Assembly: GCF_002119665.1 (NCBI RefSeq)
Contig: NZ_CP021111.1
Span: 1,488,001 to 1,552,000, forward strand
Length of the DNA: 64,000 nt
DNA from: Bordetella genomosp. 13
GTDB lineage: Bacteria > Pseudomonadota > Gammaproteobacteria > Burkholderiales > Burkholderiaceae_B
Direction: 5' to 3'
Made by a program: the position numbers and the translations under genes. The notes under the pieces were generated by a model. The model saw only the letters and a program-made list of their open reading frames with translations, did not search any database and was not told the DNA's origin. Below are positions 53,676-63,171 of the stretch, in pieces. How positions within the stretch are numbered: the first letter of the stretch is position 1; each line of letters begins with the position of its first letter.

Positions 53676-55348
53676 CAGCGGGGTTCCTGGGGGAAAAACC
53701 AGTCGGTCGACGCGCCGGCTTCGATATCGGCGGGCGTGGGCGCGCCATGGAACAGCACGCCGCGCAGGTTGCGCCCCAGGTAGTCGCGGGCCTTGTCCAC
53801 GCCGTGCAGGCCGACGTTCATCAGGCGCACGATGTCGACCGGCACGAAGCGGTCGTCCATGATGTTCATGTGCGGAGAATGGGCATGCAGGCCCGCCAGC
53901 GTCTGCACGCGCGCGACGATCATGCGGTACTGCGGATGCGCGCACAGGAACTCGGCCACGCTGCGGTCGGCAGGGCAGTCCGCCAGCAGCGCGTCCAGGT
54001 CGCGTACCAGGCGCGGCAGGTCCAGACCCAGGTTGAACGCGAAACCCACCTCGTCGGCAGGACCCCGGCGCGGCTCTTCGGCGGACACCGACTTGTACCA
54101 GACGTGGCGGCGCGCCATGTCGCTGTCCAGGTCGAGCTCGAACGCCCAGGCATACTCGGCGCGCAGCAGATCGCGCAGTTCGCTGGCCAGTGCGTCGGGA
54201 CGTGTGCCGTAGTCTTCTTCGGCGGCCAAGTGCTCGCCCAGCGCGGCGCATACGTCGGGCACCAGTTCGGTATAGAGGCCCAGCAGGCACTCGACGGTCT
54301 CGCCGTGCAGGTGTGAGCGAGCCCAGTCGGCGTACTGTCCCAGGGTCGACGCCTGCGCGCCGGTCTGCACGATGTGGTCGCGCAGCGCCCCCAGTTCGCT
54401 GGCCACCATCGCGCTGTCGGCGTAGCGCTCGTATTCCATGCGGTCCTGCTGGCGGAACACGCGGGCGCGGTCGATGAGGGCCAGCAGGCGCGGCACCGCG
54501 GCGCCGTCCGGCTGCGCCGGCAGGTCGCAGGCCGCGGCGATGGCCTGCTCGCGCGCCGCCAGCCAGTTGTGCATGAACTGCGGATGGTTGTTGACGAACA
54601 GGATGAGCCCCAGCGCCGAGCCGTTGCCCACGCCCAGATAGCGCTGGATGGCCGGATCGAGTGCGGGCGCCTGGGGGTTGCGCGCCCGCGCCAGGTGCTG
54701 CGCCAGGTCGATGGAGAACACCCGCATCATGTAGGCGCTGAGCATCTGCGCATCCAGCGGATGGCGCAGCGGATGATCGGGCTCGAGCGCCAGGAAGCTG
54801 CGCGTGCCGAACGTGCCATTGCCGTCCAGCCCGGTGTTGCGCATGAGATAGCACACGTCTGCCAGCACCGCGATGTCGGGCTGGCGGCCCTGCGCCAGGG
54901 CGTCGACCGTGTGGTCGAAGGCGCGCGAGCTGCGGTTGGCGCGCGCCCAGATCAGCGAGCCCGGCGTGGCGCGGCCTTCGTACAGCTTGGGCAGCTCGAC
55001 TGCCAGCGTATCCAGGTCGGCGGCGCTGATTTCGCCTTCGGTGAGCGCGCCCATCATGTCCCACGAGCGCCCGATGATGCGGCCGGTCTTGCCTTCGTTG
55101 CTGGGCGTGAACGACAGCACCGCGAAGCTGAATACCCGTTCGCCCGTATCGATGTGGTACACGGCGCGGCCCGCAGCCCGATCGTCGATGCTCCATGACG
55201 CCGCCCGGATGCGCCACCGCTCGCGCAGGATGCGCGCCATCAGCAGGCGGGAGATGCTCATGCGGCTGGGCTGCAGCATGGAAAGGCTGGCTGGCGTCAT
55301 CGCATGCGGGGTAACGGGTGCGGGAAGGGATACGGTGGTGGGCGACAT
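53675..55348 (-). CDS. Unrecognised protein, first gene of the IclR-linked operon (557 aa)
   Basis: A 557-residue soluble protein I do not recognise. The N-terminal part is beta-rich (ASWSIDDRAAGRAVYHIDTGERVFSF, SFTPSNEGKTGRIIG) with the notable SNEGKTGR. A long mainly helical body follows, including CYLMRNTGLDGNGTFGTRSF and GVGNGSALGLILFVNNHPQF. Near the C-terminus are VPVDIVRLMNVGLHGVDKARDYLG and GASTDWFFPQEPR. Asn-Gly, Asp and His residues are frequent enough to suggest an enzyme, but no family motif is evident. The start is uncertain: ATGs at 55348, 55300 and 55279 all lack a clear Shine-Dalgarno. Confidence 0.75.
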   Translation of the reverse strand: MSPTTVSLPAPVTPHAMTPASLSMLQPSRMSISRLLMARILRERWRIRAASWSIDDRAAGRAVYHIDTGERVFSFAVLSFTPSNEGKTGRIIGRSWDMMGALTEGEISAADLDTLAVELPKLYEGRATPGSLIWARANRSSRAFDHTVDALAQGRQPDIAVLADVCYLMRNTGLDGNGTFGTRSFLALEPDHPLRHPLDAQMLSAYMMRVFSIDLAQHLARARNPQAPALDPAIQRYLGVGNGSALGLILFVNNHPQFMHNWLAAREQAIAAACDLPAQPDGAAVPRLLALIDRARVFRQQDRMEYERYADSAMVASELGALRDHIVQTGAQASTLGQYADWARSHLHGETVECLLGLYTELVPDVCAALGEHLAAEEDYGTRPDALASELRDLLRAEYAWAFELDLDSDMARRHVWYKSVSAEEPRRGPADEVGFAFNLGLDLPRLVRDLDALLADCPADRSVAEFLCAHPQYRMIVARVQTLAGLHAHSPHMNIMDDRFVPVDIVRLMNVGLHGVDKARDYLGRNLRGVLFHGAPTPADIEAGASTDWFFPQEPR

Positions 55349-55534
55349 CAACGAGTTTGTATTCGTATAAAAGACACAGTATTTCAATAGAATATGTTTT
55401 GTGCTGGATCAAGTAAATGGTGGAAGTCCCCATTTGCGGGATATCCCTAGTCCCGTCAAATCCGTAGAATGCGCGCGTCTGCACCTATCCTGCGGCCTGT
55501 TAGGATGGCCGCTCCTCTTCCGCTTACCGGACCG
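55349..55534. promoter_or_regulatory. Divergent spacer between the unknown operon and iclR
   Basis: An AT-rich stretch (about 55355-55410) against the GC-rich background contains GTATAA and an imperfect palindrome TATT-N7-AATA near 55381-55395. It is the expected place for the operon promoter and the IclR operator. Only composition and position support this. Confidence 0.45.
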
Positions 55535-56299
55535 ATGACCGCACCAGCCCATCAAGGCGTACGCCCGCTGACTTCCGTTCTAAAGACCTTGGCCGTGCTG
55601 GATCTGCTGGGCACGTCGCCCGAGCCCATGAAGTTGTCGGAGATCACCAGCCGCATCGGCGGCAATCGCGCCACGGTGTACCAGCGCGTGCTGACCCTGG
55701 TGGAAGCGGGCTGGATCGAGGCGGACGATACGGGCGCCTACCGCCTGACGCTGCACGCGGCGCGGGTGGGGGATGCGGCCTTCGACCAGGCAAGCCTGGG
55801 CGAGCGCGCGACGGCCGTGCTGCAGACCCTGGTGCATGAATCGGGCGAGACGGCTTCGCTGGCGGTGATCAGCGGCACGCACGTGGCGCTGGCCAAGCGG
55901 GTCGAGGCCAAGGGCGTGCTGCGCGCCGACGTGCATGTGGGCACGATGTTCTCGCTCGAGGTCAGCGCCTCGGGGCGCGTGTTGTCGGCCTATGCCGACG
56001 AGGCCACGCGCGAGCAGTTGCGCGCGCGGGGCGCCGTGCTTCCCGATCCCGGCATGATGGCCGACGTGGTGGGACAGGGCTATGCCGTATCCAGCGGGCT
56101 CGAAATCCCGGGCATTCTGGCCATCGCGGTGCCGGTGTTCAACGCTCGCGGCCAGTGCGTGGCGGCGCTGTCGCTGGTCACTCCGGCCAGCCGCTTCGAC
56201 GCCGCGCGGCTGTTGCCGCCTATGCGCAGCGCGGCGCAGTCGCTGCACGACCTGATGGGCGGCGGCGCGGCCGAGCCTCGGCACGCCGCGGGCGCCTGA
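55535..56299 (+). CDS. IclR-family transcriptional regulator
   Basis: A 254-residue IclR regulator. The N-terminal winged helix is SVLKTLAVLDLLGTSPEPMKLSEITSRIGGNRATVYQRVLTL. A GAF-like effector domain follows, with GETASLAVISGTHVALAKRVEAKG and GYAVSSGLEIPGILAIAVPVF. It is divergent from the nine-gene operon at 45625-55348 and is the obvious candidate for its control. Upstream ATGs at 55505 and 55469 are alternative starts; none has a clear ribosome site. Confidence 0.88.
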   Translation: MTAPAHQGVRPLTSVLKTLAVLDLLGTSPEPMKLSEITSRIGGNRATVYQRVLTLVEAGWIEADDTGAYRLTLHAARVGDAAFDQASLGERATAVLQTLVHESGETASLAVISGTHVALAKRVEAKGVLRADVHVGTMFSLEVSASGRVLSAYADEATREQLRARGAVLPDPGMMADVVGQGYAVSSGLEIPGILAIAVPVFNARGQCVAALSLVTPASRFDAARLLPPMRSAAQSLHDLMGGGAAEPRHAAGA

Positions 56300-56315
56300 C
56301 GCCGACGTACTCGTA

Positions 56316-56354
56316 AAACAGGCTCCGGCGCGTCGCGGCGCCGGAGCCCTGTTT
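56316..56354. terminator. Strong bidirectional terminator between iclR and treY
   Basis: AAACAGG plus CTCCGGCGC pair with GCGCCGGAG plus CCTGTTT, a 16-bp stem with one bulged C and a six-base loop. A/T runs at the base give terminator tails on both strands between convergent genes. Confidence 0.88.
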
Positions 56355-56381
56355 CGTGCGCGCGCGCAGCGCGCCGGCGCT

Positions 56382-59129
56382 TCAGGTCGAGACCAGTACG
56401 GCCATCGGCCACTGTCCGAGGCATTGCGCCACCGACAGGCGACGCGTGGCCGCCGCGGCCGCGGCGCCGGTCAGGGCATTGCGAAGCCGCAGGCCGGACA
56501 ACTGCGCTGGCAGCACCAGTTGCGTGCCTTGCCACAGGTCTGCAGGGCTCGCGTCCGTGCTTGCCGATGCGGCGGCGCTAGCACCCACGGCCGGATGCGT
56601 TTGCGCCAGCCGGGCCGCGCAGGCGCGCGCCGCCATCACGATGGTCGTGCCTTGCGTGCCGCGGCGTGCATAGGCGATGACGCGTTTCGCGCCCGGACCT
56701 TCCACGGTCAAGGGCAGATAGGCGCCGCGTCGAAGTTCCGCGCGTTCCTCGCGCAAGGCCAGCAGTCGCCGCACCAGCGCCTGCTTCACCAGTCCGTCGC
56801 GCCACTGCGCGAAGTCGCCCAGCGGCAGCGCGCCGATGTCGGCGATCGCGTCCAATGCGGCGCGGCGCGCGGCGTAGTCCACCGGCCGACGGTTGTCGGG
56901 GTCGACCAGGCTGAAGTCCCAGCGGTCGGTGCCCTGGTACAGGTCCGGCACGCCGGGGGCCGTCAGGCGCAGCGTGGCCTGCACCAGGCCGTTCAGCATG
57001 CCGGGCAGGCACAGGCGCCGCGCCCAGTCGACCACGCCGCGCAGCAGCTCCGGCGCGGCGCCATCGGCTTCGGGCTGGCGCGCCGCGTCGGCCAGCGCCC
57101 GCAATACCGCGCCGCACGCCGCCTCGTAGGCTTCGTCGGGCACGTACCAGTTGCTGCCCAGCTTGGCCTCGCGCAAGGCCTTGATCTGCCATTGGCCCAC
57201 GCGTTCGCAGTACGCGGCCACGCCATCCGCGTCGTCGGGTTCCAGCTCGGGCGGCCAAGCGCCCACCAGGGTCTGCAGCAGCATGTAGAGATCGGCGGGC
57301 TGGGGAGTCGGCCGATCTGCACCGCCGTCACCGTGCAACTCGGGGCCTGCGGCCCGCGCGATCCATCGGGTGGCGAAATCCAGCCACTCCTGCGGCATCT
57401 CGCTGATCACGGCCAGTCGCGCGCGCACGTCTTCGCCACGCTTGTGGTCGTGCGTCGCCGTGGCCAGCAGGGCCTGTGGATGCGCCTGCGCGCGGCGTAG
57501 CAGCCGCTGGTGCAGTGCAGGCACGTCCAGGGCCTGCACATACGGCGAAGAGCCCACCTCGTTGCGCGACAGCAGCGTGCCGCGCCGATAGAAATAGGTG
57601 TCCTCCAGCGCCTTGGCCGCCAAAGGCGGAGTCAGGTGGCGCAGGCGGTTCTGGGCGCGACGGCGCAGACGGGCGGCTTCGGGCGTGTCGTCCGGACCCG
57701 GCGGCAGCGCCAGCCAGCCCATCAGCCGGGCGGCGATGCGGTCGGCGGCCTCGTCGGGCTCCTGGCGGGTTTCCTGCATGATCTGCTGGCCGCGCTCGGA
57801 AGCCGCCTGGCAGTACAGCAGGTCGGCCCGCGTGGCGCTGCCGCCCTCGCCGTAGGTGCGATACACCGGAAAGGCCACCAGCCAGGGAACCAGCGCGCGC
57901 GAAATGGCCTGCGGCGGACAGTCGCAAGTGGCCGGATCCAGGCGGGCCAGTCGGCTCAGCACGCGCACCAGCGCGGCGTTCTCCGCCGAGAAGTGGCGCG
58001 CCAGCATCAGGCGCCGCGCGGCTTCGAGCTGTTCGCGCGGCGCGCGATCGTCGCCGCTGATCTCCTGCCAGCCGCGCTCCAGCGCGGGTCCGCCGGCGCC
58101 GTCGTGCAGCACCGCGCCCGCTTCCTCCATGAAGTCGTAGCCGGTGGTGCCGTCGGTCTGCCAGCCCGCGGGCAATGCCTCGTCCTCGGCCAGGATCTTC
58201 TCGACCACGAGGTAGGGGTCGGGGTTGGCGCGGCCGCCTTGGGCGCCCGCGCGTCGCAGGTCGGCGCGCAGGCGCCGGCAGTACACGCCGGGCGAGGCCA
58301 GGCCATCGACGTGATCGATGCGCACGCCGTCGATCACGCCTTCGGCGTACAGCCTGAACACCATGGCATGCACCGCGGCATGCACTTCCGGCCGGTCCAC
58401 GCGCACGCCAACCAGGTCGCTGATTTCGAAGAACCGGCGCCAGTTGATCTGGTCGGCGGCCGTGGGCCACCATGCCAGGCGATAGTGCTGGCGGTCCAGC
58501 AGCGCGTGCAGCGCCGCGCGGCCCGCCTCCGTGCCGGCGTCATGGGCCGCCAGCACCTGCTCGGCGCCGCCGCGCGTGTCCAGGGTATGGGGCGCCACGG
58601 GGTACTTGCCGCCGGCCTCGATGGCATAGATCTGGGCGGTCTCGTCCCATACCAGCCGGATCTCGCCCTGTTCCAGGGCCGACAGGTAGGGACGGCCCAG
58701 CGTGGGCGCCAGCACGCGGCCGGCCAGCCACGGGTCGGGGTCGTGCCAGTCGATGTCGAACCAGTCGGCGTAGGCGCTGTGCCTGCCGTTCATCAGCACG
58801 TCGCGCCACCAGGGGTTGTCCCAGTGCGTGGCCATGTGATTGGGCACGATGTCCAGCAGGATGCCCATGCCGCGCGCATGCAGCGCATCGGCCAGGGCGC
58901 GCAGCGCGGGTTCGCCGCCCAGCTCGGGATTGACCTCGTTGTGGTCGACGACGTCGTAGCCGTGCGTGGAACCGGGCCGCGCGCGCGTCACCGGCGACAG
59001 ATAGAAGTGGCTGATGCCCATCGCGGCGTAGTAGTCCACCTGCGCGCGCGCGTCGTCCAGGGTGAAATCGCGGTGCAGCTGCAGCCTGACCGTGGCGCGC
59101 GGCGCGCCTTCCCGATGCGGGCGGCTCAT
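56382..59129 (-). CDS. treY: TreY, maltooligosyl trehalose synthase
   Basis: A 915-residue GH13 enzyme. It converts the reducing end of maltodextrins to a trehalosyl unit. Signatures are RLQLHRDFTLDDARAQVDYYAAMGISHFYLSPV, GMGILLDIVPNHMA, the nucleophile region GVIDGVRIDHVDGLASPG, acid/base LVVEKILAEDEALP, and GTTGYDFM. The length is at the upper end of the family. GGGAGG lies before the ATG at 59129, and the gene overlaps malQ by four bases. Last gene of the operon, closed by the terminator at 56316. Confidence 0.94.
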   Translation of the reverse strand: MSRPHREGAPRATVRLQLHRDFTLDDARAQVDYYAAMGISHFYLSPVTRARPGSTHGYDVVDHNEVNPELGGEPALRALADALHARGMGILLDIVPNHMATHWDNPWWRDVLMNGRHSAYADWFDIDWHDPDPWLAGRVLAPTLGRPYLSALEQGEIRLVWDETAQIYAIEAGGKYPVAPHTLDTRGGAEQVLAAHDAGTEAGRAALHALLDRQHYRLAWWPTAADQINWRRFFEISDLVGVRVDRPEVHAAVHAMVFRLYAEGVIDGVRIDHVDGLASPGVYCRRLRADLRRAGAQGGRANPDPYLVVEKILAEDEALPAGWQTDGTTGYDFMEEAGAVLHDGAGGPALERGWQEISGDDRAPREQLEAARRLMLARHFSAENAALVRVLSRLARLDPATCDCPPQAISRALVPWLVAFPVYRTYGEGGSATRADLLYCQAASERGQQIMQETRQEPDEAADRIAARLMGWLALPPGPDDTPEAARLRRRAQNRLRHLTPPLAAKALEDTYFYRRGTLLSRNEVGSSPYVQALDVPALHQRLLRRAQAHPQALLATATHDHKRGEDVRARLAVISEMPQEWLDFATRWIARAAGPELHGDGGADRPTPQPADLYMLLQTLVGAWPPELEPDDADGVAAYCERVGQWQIKALREAKLGSNWYVPDEAYEAACGAVLRALADAARQPEADGAAPELLRGVVDWARRLCLPGMLNGLVQATLRLTAPGVPDLYQGTDRWDFSLVDPDNRRPVDYAARRAALDAIADIGALPLGDFAQWRDGLVKQALVRRLLALREERAELRRGAYLPLTVEGPGAKRVIAYARRGTQGTTIVMAARACAARLAQTHPAVGASAAASASTDASPADLWQGTQLVLPAQLSGLRLRNALTGAAAAAATRRLSVAQCLGQWPMAVLVST

Positions 59130-61294
59130 GAATGCTTCCTCCCTAGCCGTATTGCCTCGACGCGCTTCATCGCGCCCGGATGCTCGGGCAGCCGCGCCGG
59201 GTCTTCGCGCATGCGGCGGCGCCAGTTGGGATGTTCGTCTATGGTGCCCGGCACGTTGGGCTGCTCCTGCATGCCATACAGGTCTTCCAGCGGCGCCAGC
59301 ATCAGCGCGCCGGGCGACTGGCCGACGAACTGCAGCATCGCGGCGACCGGAGCCTGGGCCGGCACATCGCCGGCTTCGACGACGTGCGCCTCCTGCAGCG
59401 CCTTCCACAGCAATGCGCGGTCGTCGGCGCGCTGCGCGCGGGCGGCCGTTTCCTCTTCGCCCTGCAGGCCATGCAGCCGCGCGCGCCAGTCGATGTCGCG
59501 TTCATGCCACCATCCGCACAGCGTCGGCAGGTCGTGCGTGGTGGGCATGGCCAGCGCATGCGCGGACCAGCGTCCCGGCGGCATGAATACCGCCTGCTTG
59601 TTGCGCTGCCGCGCGGACGGCTGTTCGCGCTGGAACCACAGCACCTCCGTGCCCAGCAGGCCGCGCTGCTCCAGCCGTTCGTTCAGGCCCTCGGGCACCG
59701 TGCCCAGGTTCTCGCCGACGATCAGCGCGCGATGCCGATGCGCCTCCAGCGCGGTCAGCAGCAGCAGGTCGTCCAGCGGATAGCGCAGATAGGCCCCGTC
59801 GGCGGGATCGGCGCCGGGCGGCACGGCCCACAGGCGCGTCAGTCCCAGGATGTGGTCGATGCGCAGCCCGCCCGCATGTCGCAGGCCGGCTTGCATGGTG
59901 TCCAGGAAGGCGCGGTAACCAGTGGCGCGCAGCATGTGCGGCGCGAAGGACGTGACGCCCCACGATTGCCCTTTGGGGTTGTAGATGTCGGGGGGCGCGC
60001 CCACCGTCATGCCGGCCAGGTAGGCCTGCGCGTCGGCCCATACCTGGCTGCCGTCCGTGGCGGTGCCCACCGCCATGTCGGCGATCAGGCCGATGCCCAT
60101 GCCGCTGTGGCGTCCGGCCTCATGCGCCTGGCGCAGGCTTTCCTCGGCCAGCCATTGCGCGTAGATGTGGAAATCGACTTCGCGCGCATGGGCTTGCGCG
60201 TAGGCCCGCACGCCCTCGGCGCCGGGATAGGGCGGCACGGTGCCTTCCGGCTCGTCGCGCGCGGCGGCCTCGGCCTGCATGGCCTCGAACACGGCATGCG
60301 CCAGCAGCGCCGGGCTGGCGGCCTGGCGATAGGCCGCGTAGCGCGATTGCACCGCGCGCGGCGCGGCGCCAAGCTGGTCGTGCAGACGGCGCAGCACGCG
60401 CAGGCGCAGGGCGGCGGCCTGCGCCCAGTCGATCAGGTCGGATGCTTCCAGTCGGGCGATCTGGCCGGCCAGGTCGCGCGTGGCGTTGCGCACGGCGTCC
60501 GGGCCCAGCACCGCGCCGGGCGCGGCATATACCGCGTTCAGGAACAGCCGGCTGGAAGGCGAATAGGGGCTGTAGCGCTGCGGCATCGCGCTGAACATGG
60601 CGTGCGCAGGGCTGATGGCCAGCGCGTCGGCGCCCAGCCGGCCCGCGGTGCGAGCCAGCGCGGCGAGCGCGCCGAAGTCGCCATAGCCCGACGTGGGGCA
60701 GGCGGCATCGCGCTGGCGCAGGCTGCCGATCTGCGCGGCGATGCCCCAGGCGCGATGCGGGCGGTCCGGCACCAGGTCGGCCACGGACGGGCAGGCGGAC
60801 GGGCACACGGCCAGCGTGGCGCGGCGTTCTCCCACCAGCAGCTTGTGATAGCCGGGCTTGCCCGGGACGGTCAGCCGGTAATCGTCGGGCGGGCCGTCCA
60901 GGCGGCCATGCTGGACCGTGCCGTCCTCGCAGTCGATGCGGTAGGGCAGCGCTCCGCCGGCCGCCACCCGCACGGTGCCGCCGGCCTCGCAGATCAGCAG
61001 GGCGTCGTCCGCTGCGCCGCTGCGCAGGCAATCCAGTTGCACCGGAGCGCCGGTTCCCGTGCTCTCGCCATCGCGCCCGCCGCGGCCGCGCGGCGCCTGT
61101 TTCTGCATGCGGGTCGTGCTGTCGCGCAGCTGCTCGGGACTGCCGGCCGGCAGCCCCAGCGCTTCCAGCATGACGCGCAACGTGTCCGGCGACACCCGTC
61201 GCCGCGTGCCGCCGGCGTCGGTCCAGTGCTCCTGGATGCCGGCCAGTTCGGCCAGTTGGGACAGCGCCTGGCCTGCGCGCGCGGATTCAGCCAT
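59126..61294 (-). CDS. malQ: MalQ, 4-alpha-glucanotransferase (amylomaltase)
   Basis: A 722-residue GH77 enzyme that transfers glucan segments between maltodextrins. The N-terminal accessory region (about 1-150) precedes the catalytic barrel, with WGIAAQIGSLRQRD, YSPSSRLFLNAVYA, GLRIDHILGLTRLWAVPPGADP, and ALIVGENLGTVPEGL (acid/base). The length matches E. coli MalQ. It overlaps treZ by eight bases and treY by four. It probably recycles the oligosaccharides left by TreY and TreZ. Confidence 0.93.
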   Translation of the reverse strand: MAESARAGQALSQLAELAGIQEHWTDAGGTRRRVSPDTLRVMLEALGLPAGSPEQLRDSTTRMQKQAPRGRGGRDGESTGTGAPVQLDCLRSGAADDALLICEAGGTVRVAAGGALPYRIDCEDGTVQHGRLDGPPDDYRLTVPGKPGYHKLLVGERRATLAVCPSACPSVADLVPDRPHRAWGIAAQIGSLRQRDAACPTSGYGDFGALAALARTAGRLGADALAISPAHAMFSAMPQRYSPYSPSSRLFLNAVYAAPGAVLGPDAVRNATRDLAGQIARLEASDLIDWAQAAALRLRVLRRLHDQLGAAPRAVQSRYAAYRQAASPALLAHAVFEAMQAEAAARDEPEGTVPPYPGAEGVRAYAQAHAREVDFHIYAQWLAEESLRQAHEAGRHSGMGIGLIADMAVGTATDGSQVWADAQAYLAGMTVGAPPDIYNPKGQSWGVTSFAPHMLRATGYRAFLDTMQAGLRHAGGLRIDHILGLTRLWAVPPGADPADGAYLRYPLDDLLLLTALEAHRHRALIVGENLGTVPEGLNERLEQRGLLGTEVLWFQREQPSARQRNKQAVFMPPGRWSAHALAMPTTHDLPTLCGWWHERDIDWRARLHGLQGEEETAARAQRADDRALLWKALQEAHVVEAGDVPAQAPVAAMLQFVGQSPGALMLAPLEDLYGMQEQPNVPGTIDEHPNWRRRMREDPARLPEHPGAMKRVEAIRLGRKHS

Positions 61295-63110
61295 CGCTTT
61301 CCTCGATCATGCATACGGTGGTGGCCGGCCGCAGGTCGCCTGCCTGCAGCGCGTCGGCGGCGCCAGGCGTGTTCTCGAACACCAGGGTGGCGCCAGGGGA
61401 GGGGCGCTGCGCGGCCAGCAGCGTCTGGCTGTCGCGGGCGTCCAGGTTCACGTAGAGCGTCAGCATGGCGGCGTCGTTCATGCGCCAGGTGGCGCGCACG
61501 GCGCAGTGGCCCAGGGCGGCCGCGCCCTGGGTGCGCGCGCCCAGCAGCCGCGGCGTCACCAGCCGCGACCGCACCTGCAGCAGCGAACGGTAGTAGTCGC
61601 GCCACGCCGCGGCATGACTGGCGTCCTGCTCATCGACGAACCAGGGCTGGCTCGACCGATAGGTTTCCGGATCGTTGGGATCCGGCACCGGGTTCGCGTC
61701 GCTGCCGGCGAACGCCGGGAACTCGGCGCGCCGGCCTTCGCGCACCGCGCGGGCCAGCTCCGGATCGGAATGGCTGGTGAAGTACAGGAAAGGCGCGCGC
61801 GTGCCGCATTCCTCTCCCATGAACACCAGCGGAATCTGCGGCGCCAGCAGCAGGGCGGCCACGGCGGCGCGCAGGGCAGCCGGATCCACGCTGTCCAGCG
61901 CGGTCAACCGTTCGCCCCACCCGCGGTTGCCGATCTGGTCGTGGTTCTGCAGGAAGTTGACGAAGGAGGTGGGCGGCAGGCCGCTGCTGTCCTGACCGCG
62001 CGGCTCGCCGCGCCGCGGCGACACTTCGCCCTGGTAGACGAAGCCGCTGCCGAGGCTGCGCGCCAGCTTGCCGGCGGCATCGTCGGCATAGTCCTGGTAA
62101 TACCCGTGGCGTTCGCCGGTCAGCATGTGGTGCAGCACGTGGTGCGCGTCGTCGTTCCACTGGGCGTCGTAGCCCGCATGCAGCAGGTCTGCGTCGTTGT
62201 CCTCGTTCTCCACCACCAGGTGCACGTGGCGCGGCGGCGGCACCACGCGGCGGATATTGCGCGCCAGTTCGGGCAGCCAGCCCTCGTCCTCGATGGCGTG
62301 CACGGCGTCCAGGCGCAGGCCGTCGAAGCGGAACTCCGTCAGCCAGTAGAGTGCGTTGTCCTGGAAGAAGCGCCGCACCTGCGGCCGGCGGAAATCGATG
62401 GCCGAACCCCACGGGGTCTTCAGGTCGTCGCGGAAGAACTCCGGCGCATAAAGAGGCAGGTAGTTGCCGTCCGGGCCGAAGTGGTTGTAGACCACGTCCA
62501 GCAGCACGCTCATGCGCAGGCCGTGGGCGGTGTCCACGAGGTACTTCAGGTCTTCCGGCGTGCCATAGGCGCGGTCGGGCGCGTACGGCAGCACGCCGTC
62601 ATAGCCCCAGTTGCGCTCGCCGGGGAAGTCGGCGATGGGCATCAGCTCGATGGTCGTGAAGCCCAGTTCCGCCAGTTCGGGCAGGCGTTCGGCCAGCGCG
62701 ACGAAGCCCCCCGCCAGGCCAACGTGGACTTCGTAGATGACGGACTCTTCCCAGGGCCGGCCCAGCCAGTCGGGGTGGCGCCAGGGGTATCCGCCGCCGG
62801 GCAGGACGATGCTGTGGCCGTGCACGTCGTCGTCCTGCATGTGCGAGGCGGGGTCGGGAACGGCCAGGCCGTCGTTCAGGCGGTAGCGATAGCGCGCCGA
62901 CGGGGCGCAGCGCACGGTGACCTGGGCGTAGCCGTCCGGGCCGGGCTTCATGGGAATGGGGTCCATGCCCTCGATCTCCAGCGCGAAGCCGGGCGGCGCC
63001 GAGGGCGCCCAGATGCGAAAGCGGGTCTGCCCGTCGGGCAGCACCCAGGCCCCGACGCGCTGGGCGCCTAGGCTGCCGGGCGTGGTCAATAGCGAGGCGG
63101 GTTCGCTCAT
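61287..63110 (-). CDS. treZ: TreZ, maltooligosyltrehalose trehalohydrolase
   Basis: A 607-residue GH13 enzyme that releases trehalose from maltooligosyltrehalose. An N-terminal beta domain (CBM48-like; GAWVLPDGQTRFRIWAPSAP) is followed by the barrel: YEVHVGLAGGFVALAERLPELAELG, the nucleophile in FRFDGLRLDAVHAIED, and acid/base VENEDNDADLLHAGYDAQWNDD. The ATG at 63110 has GGAGAG upstream. Works directly with TreY. Confidence 0.94.
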   Translation of the reverse strand: MSEPASLLTTPGSLGAQRVGAWVLPDGQTRFRIWAPSAPPGFALEIEGMDPIPMKPGPDGYAQVTVRCAPSARYRYRLNDGLAVPDPASHMQDDDVHGHSIVLPGGGYPWRHPDWLGRPWEESVIYEVHVGLAGGFVALAERLPELAELGFTTIELMPIADFPGERNWGYDGVLPYAPDRAYGTPEDLKYLVDTAHGLRMSVLLDVVYNHFGPDGNYLPLYAPEFFRDDLKTPWGSAIDFRRPQVRRFFQDNALYWLTEFRFDGLRLDAVHAIEDEGWLPELARNIRRVVPPPRHVHLVVENEDNDADLLHAGYDAQWNDDAHHVLHHMLTGERHGYYQDYADDAAGKLARSLGSGFVYQGEVSPRRGEPRGQDSSGLPPTSFVNFLQNHDQIGNRGWGERLTALDSVDPAALRAAVAALLLAPQIPLVFMGEECGTRAPFLYFTSHSDPELARAVREGRRAEFPAFAGSDANPVPDPNDPETYRSSQPWFVDEQDASHAAAWRDYYRSLLQVRSRLVTPRLLGARTQGAAALGHCAVRATWRMNDAAMLTLYVNLDARDSQTLLAAQRPSPGATLVFENTPGAADALQAGDLRPATTVCMIEESDG

Positions 63111-63171
63111 TGGTATCTCTCCGTGCGGCGCGCCGCGGATCGCTTCCGCGGCGCCCGTAATGTCGTGTCGG

